Source of the DNA: Micromonospora sp. NBC_01796
GTDB lineage: Bacteria; Actinomycetota; Actinomycetes; Mycobacteriales; Micromonosporaceae
Assembly (NCBI RefSeq): GCF_035917455.1
Contig: NZ_CP109078.1
Location: forward strand, 434,001-498,000
Direction of reading: 5' to 3'
Length of the DNA stretch: 64,000 nt
Shown here: positions 33,496-41,489 of the stretch, in pieces
Numbering within the stretch: the first letter of the stretch is position 1
Layout of the letters: every line of letters starts with the position of its first letter
Program-made: the position numbers and the translations under genes
Notes under the pieces: generated by a model
The model's input: the letters and a program-made list of their open reading frames with translations, nothing else
What the model was told of the DNA's origin: nothing
The model's database searches: none

Positions 33496-35541
33496 TCAGG
33501 ACTTCTCGACCCGGCACTGCTTGGTGACGGTCTTGCTCGGGTCGCTGACCGAGGTGGCGGTCAGCTTGACGAACCCGGTCGCGGCGGCGTCGCTGTTGGC
33601 GGCAACCGAGACCTTGACCGTGGTGGACTTGCCGAACTGGGCGGTGGCGAGTGCGTTCGGCAGCTCGGACCGCCAGCCCTTACCGGCAACCTCGGTGGAG
33701 AGCCGGTAGACGTCGGACTTGAGGTACGCGCTCACGTCCTCCGGGTGCTGCTGACCGCCGGCCGAGTACGTCCCGGTGTTGGTCAGGTCGAACGAGCAGG
33801 TGACGCCCTTCTTGGTGGGCGCACCGGCGCTGGTCACCTCGCCCTTGCCGAGGTTGACACCGCGGGCGCTCGGCCCGCCGTTGCCGTCCAGCGACTGGAC
33901 CGCGACGGTGTACGACAGGATGCCGTCAGCGTTGCGCTTGATGTCCAGGACGTAGAAGTGCAGACGGTTCGGACCGTCGACGTACTCGTACTCGCTGCCG
34001 GAGTTGGTGCCCGCGTGGAACAGGGCGTCCGAGAGCTGCCGGTAGTCACCCATGGTGATCTTCTGCGGGGTGCCGTTCGGCTGGTAGAAATCGATCATGT
34101 CGATGTCCTGCGGGTTGGCATCGATGACCCACTGGAACGGCGCGCTGTCCGCGTTCTTGGTCTTGCTGACCATGACACCGGCGTCCGGGGTGAACGAGTC
34201 CGCACCCATGCGGTCCACGACCTCGACCGTGTAGTTGTTGAAGTTTCCACCGTCGCAGAGCGGGTCGGTGGAGGTGTTGCAGGCGGGCTGGAGATCCTTG
34301 TTCAGCGCGATGTTGATGCCGGTCAGACCCTTCGGGCCGGCGTCGACAGCACGCGCCTTGATCTCGGCGACCACGAGGCCGGACGAGGCCAGGGCCTCAC
34401 GGGACAGCCGCAGCGCGTGCTCCTCGCCGAGGAGACCGATCTTCAGCTTGTCCCGCAGGGTGTGCAGGGAACCCATCGAACCGCCGTTGAGCGGCGGAAT
34501 CTGCCAACGGGTGTGCGGACCACCCGGGCCGTTGAACGACCCGCGCGACATCATGCTCCACACACCGGTGTACGCCCGACGCAGCGGAACGCCGTACGGG
34601 TTGTTGTAGTTGTCACCGATGCTGAGCAGGTGACTCAGCTCGTGGGCGTACGTGCCCATGCCGGAGCTCTCCGCCTGGGTGGAGGAGCCGCCACCGGCGT
34701 TCGGCCAGATCGTCGCCGCCGACTTCCACGAGGTCCAGTCGACGTACCGGGTCTTGGCGTAGTTCGGCATCGCCGGGTCCGGCGGGCCCCACGCGTCCGG
34801 GACGTCTTCCTTGGTCTGGAACATCATCTGGCCGAATTCCTGCCAGGTCGACGACTCGTCCTGACCGGCACCGAGGATGAAGACCAGCTCGAACGAGTCC
34901 GCGACCTCGTCGCCGACGGCCGCGCGCCAGGCGCCCAGACCATCGGTACGGATGTTGCGGTTGCAGGTCTCACCACCGGGGCACATGCCCGGGTTCATGT
35001 CGTTGGTGATGCCGTACTGGTACGACTTCGCCGGCATCGTGTACGGGCCGAACCCGTTCAGGTCGACGCCGTACCGGCCGTTGGAGTCCTGCATCCAGTA
35101 CTCGTGCAGGGTGTGACCCTTGTTCAGGTCGTTCGGCTTGTTCAGGAAGTCCTGGTAGAACTGCGGGACCTGGTCGCGCGGGACGTTCTGCGCGGTTGCC
35201 TGGGGGTTGCCGAAGACCGACGACCGGGCCCGCTGGGTGATCACGAACGGCTGGTCGACGTAGTCGAGGGTGACCAGCGCGATCTTGAAGTTACGGATCG
35301 AACCGCGCACCGTCGGGTCGTTCCAGTTGGTGCCCGGGGCGGCCTTGAAGTCGTCCCAGGTCATCGTGTCCGGGAATTCCCAGTTCTGCGGGTCGAGGAC
35401 CTGGAACGGGCCCGTACCGCCGGCGGGATTCGCCGGAGCCGCCGACGCGCCACTGGTTGCCACGGAGACGACCAGGGCGGACGTGACCGCGGCGACCAGA
35501 ATGGAACGCCGTACGTTTCTCTTGTTGAACGGAAGGTGCAT
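33496..35541 (-). CDS. Secreted M6-type (immune inhibitor A-like) metalloprotease
   Basis: A 681-residue secreted protease. It has a signal peptide with a basic start (NKRNVRRS), a hydrophobic core (ILVAAVTSALVVSVA) and likely cleavage after SGASA. The zinc site is YAHELSHLLSIGDNY with His300, Glu301 and His304; the downstream SIGDN and SMMSRGSFNGPGGPH resemble M6 peptidases. Paired Cys (MCPGGETCN, PACNTSTDPLCDG) suggest disulfides. The C-terminal 180 residues (after SYTVAVQSLDG) form beta domains, perhaps a substrate-binding module. A strong terminator follows. TACATT on the minus strand (35629-35624) is a possible -10 with an 80-nt leader. Confidence 0.88.
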   Translation of the reverse strand: MHLPFNKRNVRRSILVAAVTSALVVSVATSGASAAPANPAGGTGPFQVLDPQNWEFPDTMTWDDFKAAPGTNWNDPTVRGSIRNFKIALVTLDYVDQPFVITQRARSSVFGNPQATAQNVPRDQVPQFYQDFLNKPNDLNKGHTLHEYWMQDSNGRYGVDLNGFGPYTMPAKSYQYGITNDMNPGMCPGGETCNRNIRTDGLGAWRAAVGDEVADSFELVFILGAGQDESSTWQEFGQMMFQTKEDVPDAWGPPDPAMPNYAKTRYVDWTSWKSAATIWPNAGGGSSTQAESSGMGTYAHELSHLLSIGDNYNNPYGVPLRRAYTGVWSMMSRGSFNGPGGPHTRWQIPPLNGGSMGSLHTLRDKLKIGLLGEEHALRLSREALASSGLVVAEIKARAVDAGPKGLTGINIALNKDLQPACNTSTDPLCDGGNFNNYTVEVVDRMGADSFTPDAGVMVSKTKNADSAPFQWVIDANPQDIDMIDFYQPNGTPQKITMGDYRQLSDALFHAGTNSGSEYEYVDGPNRLHFYVLDIKRNADGILSYTVAVQSLDGNGGPSARGVNLGKGEVTSAGAPTKKGVTCSFDLTNTGTYSAGGQQHPEDVSAYLKSDVYRLSTEVAGKGWRSELPNALATAQFGKSTTVKVSVAANSDAAATGFVKLTATSVSDPSKTVTKQCRVEKS

Positions 35542-35847
35542 GTAGTCGCCCTTCGTCGCGGGGGTTCGACGCGGGAGGCGCCGAGGATGCCGGGCGCCCC
35601 CGAAGGGTCCGCGCCGCGCAACGAATGTAGAAGCATCGCTACTTCCCGGTCACCGTGCAGATGTCGGCAGGTCAACCAGCGTCTTTCGACACCTGAAGGA
35701 GCAACCGGGCCGTTACGTTCGACGCTGCGTCGGGGCGGGTCGGCGGAGGTCGATGGCTTGATCAACGGGCCATCGGCGTAGCGCTATTTCGAGTAGTGTC
35801 GGTGCGTTGTCGGGCGCCGTCCCGGCCTCGACGGAGGGAAGACACCC
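35542..35847. other. Divergent promoter region between the M6 protease and the PGA hydrolase
   Basis: This 306-bp gap has no gene. It contains a possible protease -10 (TACATT on minus, 35629-35624) and a possible -10 for the hydrolase (TAGTGT, 35794-35799), then the ribosome binding site GGAGGG near 35833. I see no strong palindrome. Confidence 0.4.
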
Positions 35848-36669
35848 GTGGTCGCCGCGAGCAGACGAAACCTCCTCGCCATGGTCGCCCTGGCCGTACC
35901 CGCCGTGCAGGTTCTCGGCTCCGGGGCGGCTGGCGCGGCGGACGCGTACCCTTCGAACACCGCCCTCTACGCGGAGACCGACCTGGTCGAGGGGGTCGAC
36001 TACGCCCGCCGCTACCAGCGTCACCGCTACTTCGACGACAGCCTGTCGCAGCGGTATCCGTACGCGAAGACCACGATCCTCGCCCCGCACGGCGGCGGAA
36101 TCGAGGTCGGCACCTCGGAGCTGTGCCTGGCCGTGGCCGGATACCACCCGGCGAGCCTGGCGGTAACCCCGGCCGGCGGCACCACCCACGACTACTGGAT
36201 GTTCGAGGGGCTGCGCGCCTCCAACAACGGCGAACTGCACGTCACCTCGTCGCACTGCGACGACGGTGTGGCGCGCGCGCTGTGCGCGGGTGCCCTCAAC
36301 GCCCTGGGCCTGCACGGCTGCACAGCCGCCCAGGCCGGCGAGGGCGAAGACGCCGCCGCGATCCTGGTCGGCGGCCGCAACAACACGTTCAAGCAGTACC
36401 TGCTGGAGGAACTGTTCTCGGCCGGGTTCCGGGCCATCGACGCGATCAACCACGAATCGCTCAACGGCAACGATCCCGACAACATCGCCAATCGCACCCT
36501 GCTCGGTGCCGGCGGCCAACTGGAGATCACCACCCCGTTGCGGCTGGCGATGTTCGAGGTCAACACCCGGGCGCAGCGCAAGAACACCACCACGCCGCTG
36601 TTCTGGAGCTTCGTCGCAGCCGTACGGACCGCGATATCCCGGACCGAGGCGGGCCAGGTCATCGCCTGA
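35848..36669 (+). CDS. Secreted poly-gamma-glutamate hydrolase family protein (DUF867)
   Basis: A 273-residue protein with a twin-Arg-like but weak N-terminal signal (SRRNLLAMVALAVPAVQVLG, cleavage near AGAADA). The mature domain carries YAKTTILAPHGGGIEVGTSE, with the PHGGGIE zinc ligands of the PghP family of phage-type gamma-polyglutamate hydrolases, plus HVTSSHCDDGVARAL and NNTFKQYLLEEL. It would cut gamma-linked polyglutamate capsules or slime made by other bacteria. GTG 35848 follows GGAGGG. It is divergent from the M6 protease; together they look like secreted foraging enzymes. Confidence 0.88.
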   Translation: MVAASRRNLLAMVALAVPAVQVLGSGAAGAADAYPSNTALYAETDLVEGVDYARRYQRHRYFDDSLSQRYPYAKTTILAPHGGGIEVGTSELCLAVAGYHPASLAVTPAGGTTHDYWMFEGLRASNNGELHVTSSHCDDGVARALCAGALNALGLHGCTAAQAGEGEDAAAILVGGRNNTFKQYLLEELFSAGFRAIDAINHESLNGNDPDNIANRTLLGAGGQLEITTPLRLAMFEVNTRAQRKNTTTPLFWSFVAAVRTAISRTEAGQVIA

Positions 36670-36745
36670 CCCCGCCGTCCGCCGACACAAGAACTCAGGA
36701 GGTACGGGCCAAGCCCGCCGAAAAGAGACCTATCCCTGGTTCGGC

Positions 36746-37234
36746 TCAGTCCGTCGGTGGTGTGGCGTAGTAGCGGCCGAGCATCGCGGTTGACCAGGGC
36801 GCCTGGTTGACCTCGCCTCGTGGCCCGAACTCGCCGAACCATGGCTTGATGTCGAGCACCGGAGTGCCGTCTACGGCGTCTAGCTCCTCCACGTGCAGGT
36901 CAAGCCCGTCGACCTTGAGCAGCCGGCAGCGCGAGACGCCCAGCCAGTTCAGCCGACGCATGTTGCGGTGGCCGAAGATGCCGACCGGAGGCCACTCGGG
37001 GTTGTCCCTGGGCCGTCGTGCGCCGAGGTTGAGATCGGTCGGGTCGGTGAGGTGGAACCGGAAGACGATCTCCAGGTGAGAGAACTCGTCAAGCCCGGCC
37101 GTCGCATCCGCGTCGAACCGCGATCCGTCGATCCTGATGATGGCGCGGGTCCCGCCCCAGTAGTCGTCGGTCGGCTCCACCCGCCCACCGACCACGTACG
37201 CAACAGGCTCGACCTGAAACGACTGACCTGTCAT
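36746..37234 (-). CDS. TrmO/TsaA-like SAM-dependent methyltransferase domain protein
   Basis: A 162-residue protein of the TrmO (YaeB/VirR) fold: AYVVGGRVEPTDDYWGGTRA, FDADATAGLDEFSHLEIVFR and NPEWPPVGIFGHRNMRRLNW, then LDVE-type ending (LDIKPWFGEFGP). E. coli TrmO methylates N6-threonylcarbamoyladenosine in tRNA. The actinobacterial single-domain versions are shorter, and a different substrate is possible. It lies 93 bp downstream of the TPR regulator on the same strand. The ribosome binding site GGGAAGAGGG precedes the ATG. Confidence 0.8.
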   Translation of the reverse strand: MTGQSFQVEPVAYVVGGRVEPTDDYWGGTRAIIRIDGSRFDADATAGLDEFSHLEIVFRFHLTDPTDLNLGARRPRDNPEWPPVGIFGHRNMRRLNWLGVSRCRLLKVDGLDLHVEELDAVDGTPVLDIKPWFGEFGPRGEVNQAPWSTAMLGRYYATPPTD

Positions 37235-37327
37235 GGCTACCCTCTTCCCGTCCTAGAAGCTGCCCAGAAATACTTGGTGCATATCTTCGTCGCCCTCGTG
37301 ATTACAACGGCCATCACCTCGCCCACC

Positions 37328-38722
37328 TCAGGCCATGTCGGCCAAGTGGAGCGCCACGCGGGCATCCAGCTCGACAACGGTCCGGATACCGCGCTGACGG
37401 AACGGCGAGAGAACCGAACGCATGTTGGAGGCGACCTGACGAGTACGACCTGAGCGAATCCCATCCATGGCGTCCAGTGCACTCGACCAGGTGGAGCACG
37501 CCTCCTCAATCGCACCCTGCCGTGCCTGCACATCACCGAGGTATCCGAGCGTCACAGCATGAGTACGGGTGAACGTCGCCGCCTTGCGAGTACGGACACT
37601 TCGGCGGAACTCATGGGCAGCACCGACCAAATCTCCAGTGTCACGCAAGGCGCAGGCCGTCTCGTGCGCAAGGCTGGCTTCGCCAAAGAAAAACACCCTG
37701 TTGGGCTCGTCGTCGCCCTGCTGAGCAGCGGCCAGATCATTCTCGGCACGTATGAGCGCCTCGGCCGCAGCGCTCTTCTGCCCGTTCATACCGAGCGCAC
37801 GTGCGTACACAACACCGAACAGCGCACGTTCGCGCGGGCAAGCCCGCGTGTATCGCTGTCCGTCCATTGAAGCGGCGGCGAGGTCGAGGGCCTTTCGGTG
37901 ATGCCCCAGGTCGAGGGCCTGGTGCGCCATCGCTCGAAGAACATGCCCGGCCATCGGAGAATCGTCAGCCTCAGCAGCTAGCTTCACAGCCACCCCGAAG
38001 TAGCGCTGCGCGATGGAATGCTCCGCATTATCGAACGCCATCCAACCCGCAAGATAGGCCAGTTCGCTAGCGACAGAGAACATTCCATGACGCACCTCGT
38101 CGTCGGGAAATCTGCCCTGGAGGTGACTCGCAACATCCGATGTCAGGTACTGGACGACCGCCGTACGAGCATGGCCACCGCCGCGCCGCTGGTCAACACG
38201 AGAGAAGAGCGACGCCATGTCACGAACAGCATCCAGGTCACCGCGCCCGATGCTACGTACGCCAGCAGCGCCACGAGTACCACCGCGTTCGGCCATCTGG
38301 GTCCACCAGGTGCCACCGGGCAGGGCAAGCGCGGCCACCGAGTAGGCAGCACCCTCAAGAACGCGCCTGCGGTCCACGTCCACGTCGACTCTCCCGAGGT
38401 TCGTCAGCTCCACCAGCGTATCGATACGCCAGTCCAGCGCGCTCCCCGAGGAGGCGCCCTCCGCCACGAACCCGACCTCATCAGGGGTGATGGTCCGGCC
38501 AACACGCCGGCTAAGCACCTCACACAAGATCACGACTCCTCGGCCTGACGGCTTGGAGCCACCGACCCAGTGCGAGACGTGTGACCTGCCCACTCCGGCG
38601 AACTCGCGAGCATCGTTCTCCAGAGCCACACGGACAAACGCCTTGGCAACCTGGGCATGCGACAGACCCGTCTCCGCGATTACTGCTGCGAGCTTGGCAT
38701 TTGCTTGGCGTGCTTGCACCAT
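37328..38722 (-). CDS. HTH regulator with C-terminal TPR-like repeats
   Basis: A 464-residue regulator. The N-terminus (residues 1-80) has a helix-turn-helix: AKLAAVIAETGLSHAQVAKA and GRSHVSHWVGGSKPSGRGVV, as in many streptomycete XRE-like regulators. The remaining 350 residues are alpha-helical repeats (GHVLRAMAHQALDLGHHRKA, FGVVYARALGMNGQKSAAAE), probably sensing a peptide or small molecule. The ATG is chosen over an upstream frame because AGGGGCC precedes it. It is divergent from the dNK-MDR-DegT-NUDIX operon with 248 bp between, and is its likely regulator. Confidence 0.82.
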   Translation of the reverse strand: MVQARQANAKLAAVIAETGLSHAQVAKAFVRVALENDAREFAGVGRSHVSHWVGGSKPSGRGVVILCEVLSRRVGRTITPDEVGFVAEGASSGSALDWRIDTLVELTNLGRVDVDVDRRRVLEGAAYSVAALALPGGTWWTQMAERGGTRGAAGVRSIGRGDLDAVRDMASLFSRVDQRRGGGHARTAVVQYLTSDVASHLQGRFPDDEVRHGMFSVASELAYLAGWMAFDNAEHSIAQRYFGVAVKLAAEADDSPMAGHVLRAMAHQALDLGHHRKALDLAAASMDGQRYTRACPRERALFGVVYARALGMNGQKSAAAEALIRAENDLAAAQQGDDEPNRVFFFGEASLAHETACALRDTGDLVGAAHEFRRSVRTRKAATFTRTHAVTLGYLGDVQARQGAIEEACSTWSSALDAMDGIRSGRTRQVASNMRSVLSPFRQRGIRTVVELDARVALHLADMA

Positions 38723-38970
38723 CGTGCGGCCCCTATCCGCTAAACGATCTTTCACCACTCTCACCACCACAGCACCCTGAGAGAGTACCGACGCGCGACG
38801 ATCCAGGGTTCGCTGTAGGTGTCCACAGAGACCCTGTCCTTCGGCAAAAGGAGAGGCGGCTCTGAGACATACGGTGACGCCCACCCGCAGGGCATTTCCG
38901 ATTGGGGCCGCACCGGCTTCCCACGCTACAGGTCGGGGCGGCCCCTCACCATACCTGGGAGGAAAGAGCA
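38723..38970. other. Divergent control region of the dNK-MDR-DegT-NUDIX operon
   Basis: A 248-bp non-coding gap between the TPR regulator and the operon. It is lower in GC than the flanks. I see no long palindrome. The last bases hold a strong ribosome binding site GGGAGGA (38957-38963) for TTG 38971. A TANNNT sequence (TACAGG-rich area near 38930) is too weak to call. Confidence 0.3.
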
Positions 38971-39240
38971 TTGATCTTCAGTGGAGATTACGAGCCTACG
39001 ATGTCCGACCCGAGATCGCTGATCAAGGAGATCGAATCGAGGCGGGAAGTGCTGCGCGGAACTGAACCCCCGCCGTCAGAAACGGCACCAAGGGAAATGA
39101 CTCCGGACTTGCCCCCAGCTACCCCCAGACGCGTCGCCAACAAGGGGCCGGGGTACGACAGCCCACCCGCCGCTGCCCAGGAGAGGTTCGCGGCCGGGGT
39201 GTCCGGTCGGGTACAGCGGAACGCGGCCGATCCGGCGTGA
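38971..39240 (+). CDS. Small hypothetical protein, first gene of the operon (89 aa)
   Basis: TTG 38971 is chosen because GGGAGGA lies 7 nt upstream; ATG 39001 is the alternative. The protein begins MIFSGDYEPTMSDPRSLIKE and continues with a charged helix (SLIKEIESRREVLRGTE) and a Pro-rich tail (PDLPPATPRRVANKG, GYDSPPAAAQ). No cysteines or membrane segments. Its stop overlaps the next start as GTGA, which supports it being real. Function unknown; it could be a regulator partner or a leader protein. Confidence 0.6.
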   Translation: MIFSGDYEPTMSDPRSLIKEIESRREVLRGTEPPPSETAPREMTPDLPPATPRRVANKGPGYDSPPAAAQERFAAGVSGRVQRNAADPA

Positions 39241-39503
39241 CCGCTCGCCTCCGTACGCTGAGACGGCCGCATCTACCGATGCGGCCGGCGTGGCGATGCA
39301 GAGTCTGTGCGGCGGCCTGGCCGTGCAGTCCGGCTCGGCTCGCGCTGCTGACAGAATTCGTTAACAACCGGGTCGGACTCTGCCAGTACCTCGCCACCCA
39401 GTACGTCCAGGCGCTCGACGACCTCTCCCGGCACGCCCCGAACGTGCCTCGCCGTGGCCTCTACACGCGGTTCCTCGGCTGGCCGTCGGGCTCCCGCCGA
39501 TGA
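39237..39503 (+). CDS. Small CxxC protein (88 aa), zinc-ribbon-like
   Basis: GTG start overlapping the previous stop by 4 bp. PAWRCRVCAAAWPCSPARLA carries a CxxC pair plus a third Cys; the remainder (NRVGLCQYLATQYVQALDDL, RRGLYTRFLGW) is helical. This type of small protein is frequent in streptomycetes and relatives beside TPR or HTH regulators and is usually annotated as hypothetical. Its place between the 89-aa protein and the RHH-like protein, all with 4-bp overlaps, shows one transcription unit. Confidence 0.7.
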   Translation: MTARLRTLRRPHLPMRPAWRCRVCAAAWPCSPARLALLTEFVNNRVGLCQYLATQYVQALDDLSRHAPNVPRRGLYTRFLGWPSGSRR

Positions 39504-39721
39504 CGAAATCCGATCGGCCCCGACTCGTCAAGATCACGCTCAATCTGACGAACGCCGCCGACACTGCGCTGACCAAGTTCGCCAACGACCAGGACACCAA
39601 CCGCACCGACGCGGTGAACCGCGCGATCCGGCTGGCGGCGCTGCTGCACGACCTCGCCCCGGGCGGGCAACTCACGATCGCCGCTCCGGACGGTGCCCTG
39701 ACCCGGATCTATCTGCTGTGA
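39500..39721 (+). CDS. Small ribbon-helix-helix-like protein (73 aa)
   Basis: ATG overlaps the previous stop as ATGA. The start RPRLVKITLNLTNAADTALT followed by FANDQDTNRTDAVNRAIRLA has the strand-helix-helix shape of CopG/Arc-type DNA-binding proteins: a basic beta strand, a helix, a TNRTDAVNRAI turn and helix. It lacks a clear toxin partner, so a local repressor is more likely than a toxin-antitoxin unit. The kinase gene starts 9 bp later. Confidence 0.7.
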   Translation: MTKSDRPRLVKITLNLTNAADTALTKFANDQDTNRTDAVNRAIRLAALLHDLAPGGQLTIAAPDGALTRIYLL

Positions 39722-39730
39722 GGGAGGGCG

Positions 39731-40525
39731 ATGGCTGCCTTGGACAGAGACAATGAGCCTCCTGGCCCGCTGACACGGAGCATGCACCTTTCAGGGCCAA
39801 TCTTTGTAGCCATCGAAGGGCCCACCGGGGTCGGGAAGACCACCCTCGCCCAACGACTGGCAACCCGTCTCGGTTTCCAACTCATGCTCGACCCGTTCGA
39901 GCACAATCCTTATCTATCGGATCTATACAACGAAGGCGCAATCGCCCGTAGCAGCCTCGCCGTCAAGGTAGAACTCACCTTCCTGGCCCTACGCGTTGCC
40001 CAGCTTCACGACATCGCCGATCTGCTCGCAGCAAACACACCAGTCGTAGCGGACTGGGGGCTGATCAAACAGCCTCTCTTCGCCGCCGACACCCTGCCTC
40101 CCGCTGTCGCCGACCGGGTCGCCAGCACGTGCGCGATGTGGGCACCCATACTGCCGGCTCCGGATTGGCTTGTTGCCATGTCCGCGCCAGTGCCGATCCT
40201 CAGACAGAGGATCCGTGGACGAGAACGCGACATGGAGCAGGGCATCCCCGACAACGACCTGCTCGCCCTCGCCGACCGCTTCGAAAAGGCGTTCAGCGTC
40301 TACCCCTACCCCCTGATCCGCCGCAGCGCCGCCACCTTCGACTCACTGCGCGACATCGATCTTGACGCGCTCGCCGACGAACTTCGAGGAGGAATCCGTG
40401 CCGCAACCCGCGACCACGGCGGTGACGCCCGCCGAGACGGGCCGACTATGCCGGCGTCTACTGATCACCGGCCCCAACAAAATCGAGGTGGTCGAGGAGC
40501 ACCTTCCGCCCGTCGGCCCGGGTGA
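39731..40525 (+). CDS. Deoxynucleoside kinase-like protein
   Basis: A 264-residue kinase with Walker A GPTGVGKT (30-37) and FEHNPYLSDLYNEG, matching the EP..NPYL substrate loop of deoxynucleoside kinases (dNK/dGK group), plus the LID IRGRERDMEQGIP and FEKAFSVYPYPL. It would phosphorylate a nucleoside or related sugar alcohol. The kinase domain is complete by about residue 222. The last 45 residues are Arg/Gly-rich and overlap the next gene by 128 bp in another frame, so the original stop may have been lost or a frameshift is present. ATG 39731 follows GGGAGGG. Confidence 0.85.
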   Translation: MAALDRDNEPPGPLTRSMHLSGPIFVAIEGPTGVGKTTLAQRLATRLGFQLMLDPFEHNPYLSDLYNEGAIARSSLAVKVELTFLALRVAQLHDIADLLAANTPVVADWGLIKQPLFAADTLPPAVADRVASTCAMWAPILPAPDWLVAMSAPVPILRQRIRGRERDMEQGIPDNDLLALADRFEKAFSVYPYPLIRRSAATFDSLRDIDLDALADELRGGIRAATRDHGGDARRDGPTMPASTDHRPQQNRGGRGAPSARRPG

Positions 40526-41489
40526 TGTCCTCGCTCGAAGCATCGTGTCGGGTATCAGCCACGGCACCGAGATGGCCTGGGTGAAGGGCACCGCAGCCGC
40601 CCTGCACCGTTCCTGGAACGGGGAACATCGCACGTACGTCACCGGCGCCGGGCGGGACTATCCGGTGGCACCAGGCTACGAGACCATTGCCCGAGTGGTG
40701 GAGGTCGGCGACGAGGTCACCGGAATCCGTGTCGATGACCTCGTCATGCTCGACCGACCGCACGCTGAATATCACCTCGTCAATGCCGCCACCGCGCCCG
40801 TTGTGCCACTGCCGGCCGGCACCGACCCCGAGCGGGCCGTATTCGGGATCCTCGCCCGGGTCGCCCTCGGCGGTGTCCATGACGCGGCCATCAAGGTCGG
40901 GGAGACGGTCGTCGTCAGCGGCCTCGGTACCGTCGGCCTGCTCGCCGCCCAGCAGGCCCGGCTGGCGGGCGCCGCCCACGTCATCGGCGTCGACCGGTAC
41001 CCGCTGCGTATCGCGGCCGCCCGCAGCCTCGGTGTCAACGGGCTGCACGCCGCATCTGGGGTGGACATCGCTGCCGAAGTCCGTCGACTGGTGGGCAGCA
41101 CCGAGGGTGCCGACGCGGCAATCGAGGCATCCGGCTCCTACGCCGGTCTACACGAGGCCATCCGCACCCTGCGGGTGGGTGGCCGGGTCGCCACAGTCGC
41201 CTCGTACCACGGCGACCAGCCGGGACTACGGCTCGGCGAGGAGTACCACCGCAACCGGATCACCATGATTTCGTCCATGACGGTCAACGGGTGCCCGCAA
41301 CGTGACCACCCAGCGTGGACACTCGACCGGCTCAGCACCACCGCCCGGCGACTCCTCGCCGACGGGCAGATCCGCGTCGACAACCTGATCACCCATCGGA
41401 TCCGGTTCCGGGACGCCGCCGCCGCGTACCGACTCATCGCTGACAACGCGCAGACAACGATCAAGGTGGTGTTGACTTATGACGACTAG
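40398..41489 (+). CDS. MDR-family dehydrogenase lacking the usual zinc ligands
   Basis: A 363-residue medium-chain dehydrogenase/reductase. The Rossmann motif is VVSGLGTVGLLAAQQARLAG and the GYETIARVVEVGDEV turn is typical of the catalytic domain. At the catalytic zinc position it has SGISHGTEMAW instead of GxCGTD and GYET instead of GHE, so the catalytic zinc is probably absent, as in BchC-like and bi-domain oxidoreductases that carry SGTE-type motifs. It would oxidise a hydroxyl to a ketone using NAD(P). GTG 40398 has the strong site GAGGAGG and overlaps the kinase tail; the next gene overlaps by 11 bp. Confidence 0.86.
   Translation: MPQPATTAVTPAETGRLCRRLLITGPNKIEVVEEHLPPVGPGDVLARSIVSGISHGTEMAWVKGTAAALHRSWNGEHRTYVTGAGRDYPVAPGYETIARVVEVGDEVTGIRVDDLVMLDRPHAEYHLVNAATAPVVPLPAGTDPERAVFGILARVALGGVHDAAIKVGETVVVSGLGTVGLLAAQQARLAGAAHVIGVDRYPLRIAAARSLGVNGLHAASGVDIAAEVRRLVGSTEGADAAIEASGSYAGLHEAIRTLRVGGRVATVASYHGDQPGLRLGEEYHRNRITMISSMTVNGCPQRDHPAWTLDRLSTTARRLLADGQIRVDNLITHRIRFRDAAAAYRLIADNAQTTIKVVLTYDD

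Noticed and set aside
33229-35781. 850-codon plus-strand open frame opposite the M6 protease
   Set aside because: It is antisense to a clear protease with signal peptide and HELSH motif; long stop-free antisense frames are expected at this GC content.
37328-38971. Longer 547-codon form of the TPR regulator
   Set aside because: The extra 83 residues lie in the divergent control region, lack helix-turn-helix features, and the ATG at 38722 has a fair ribosome binding site.
39500-39721. RHH-like small protein as an antitoxin
   Set aside because: No small toxin gene is adjacent; the next gene is a complete kinase in a metabolic operon.
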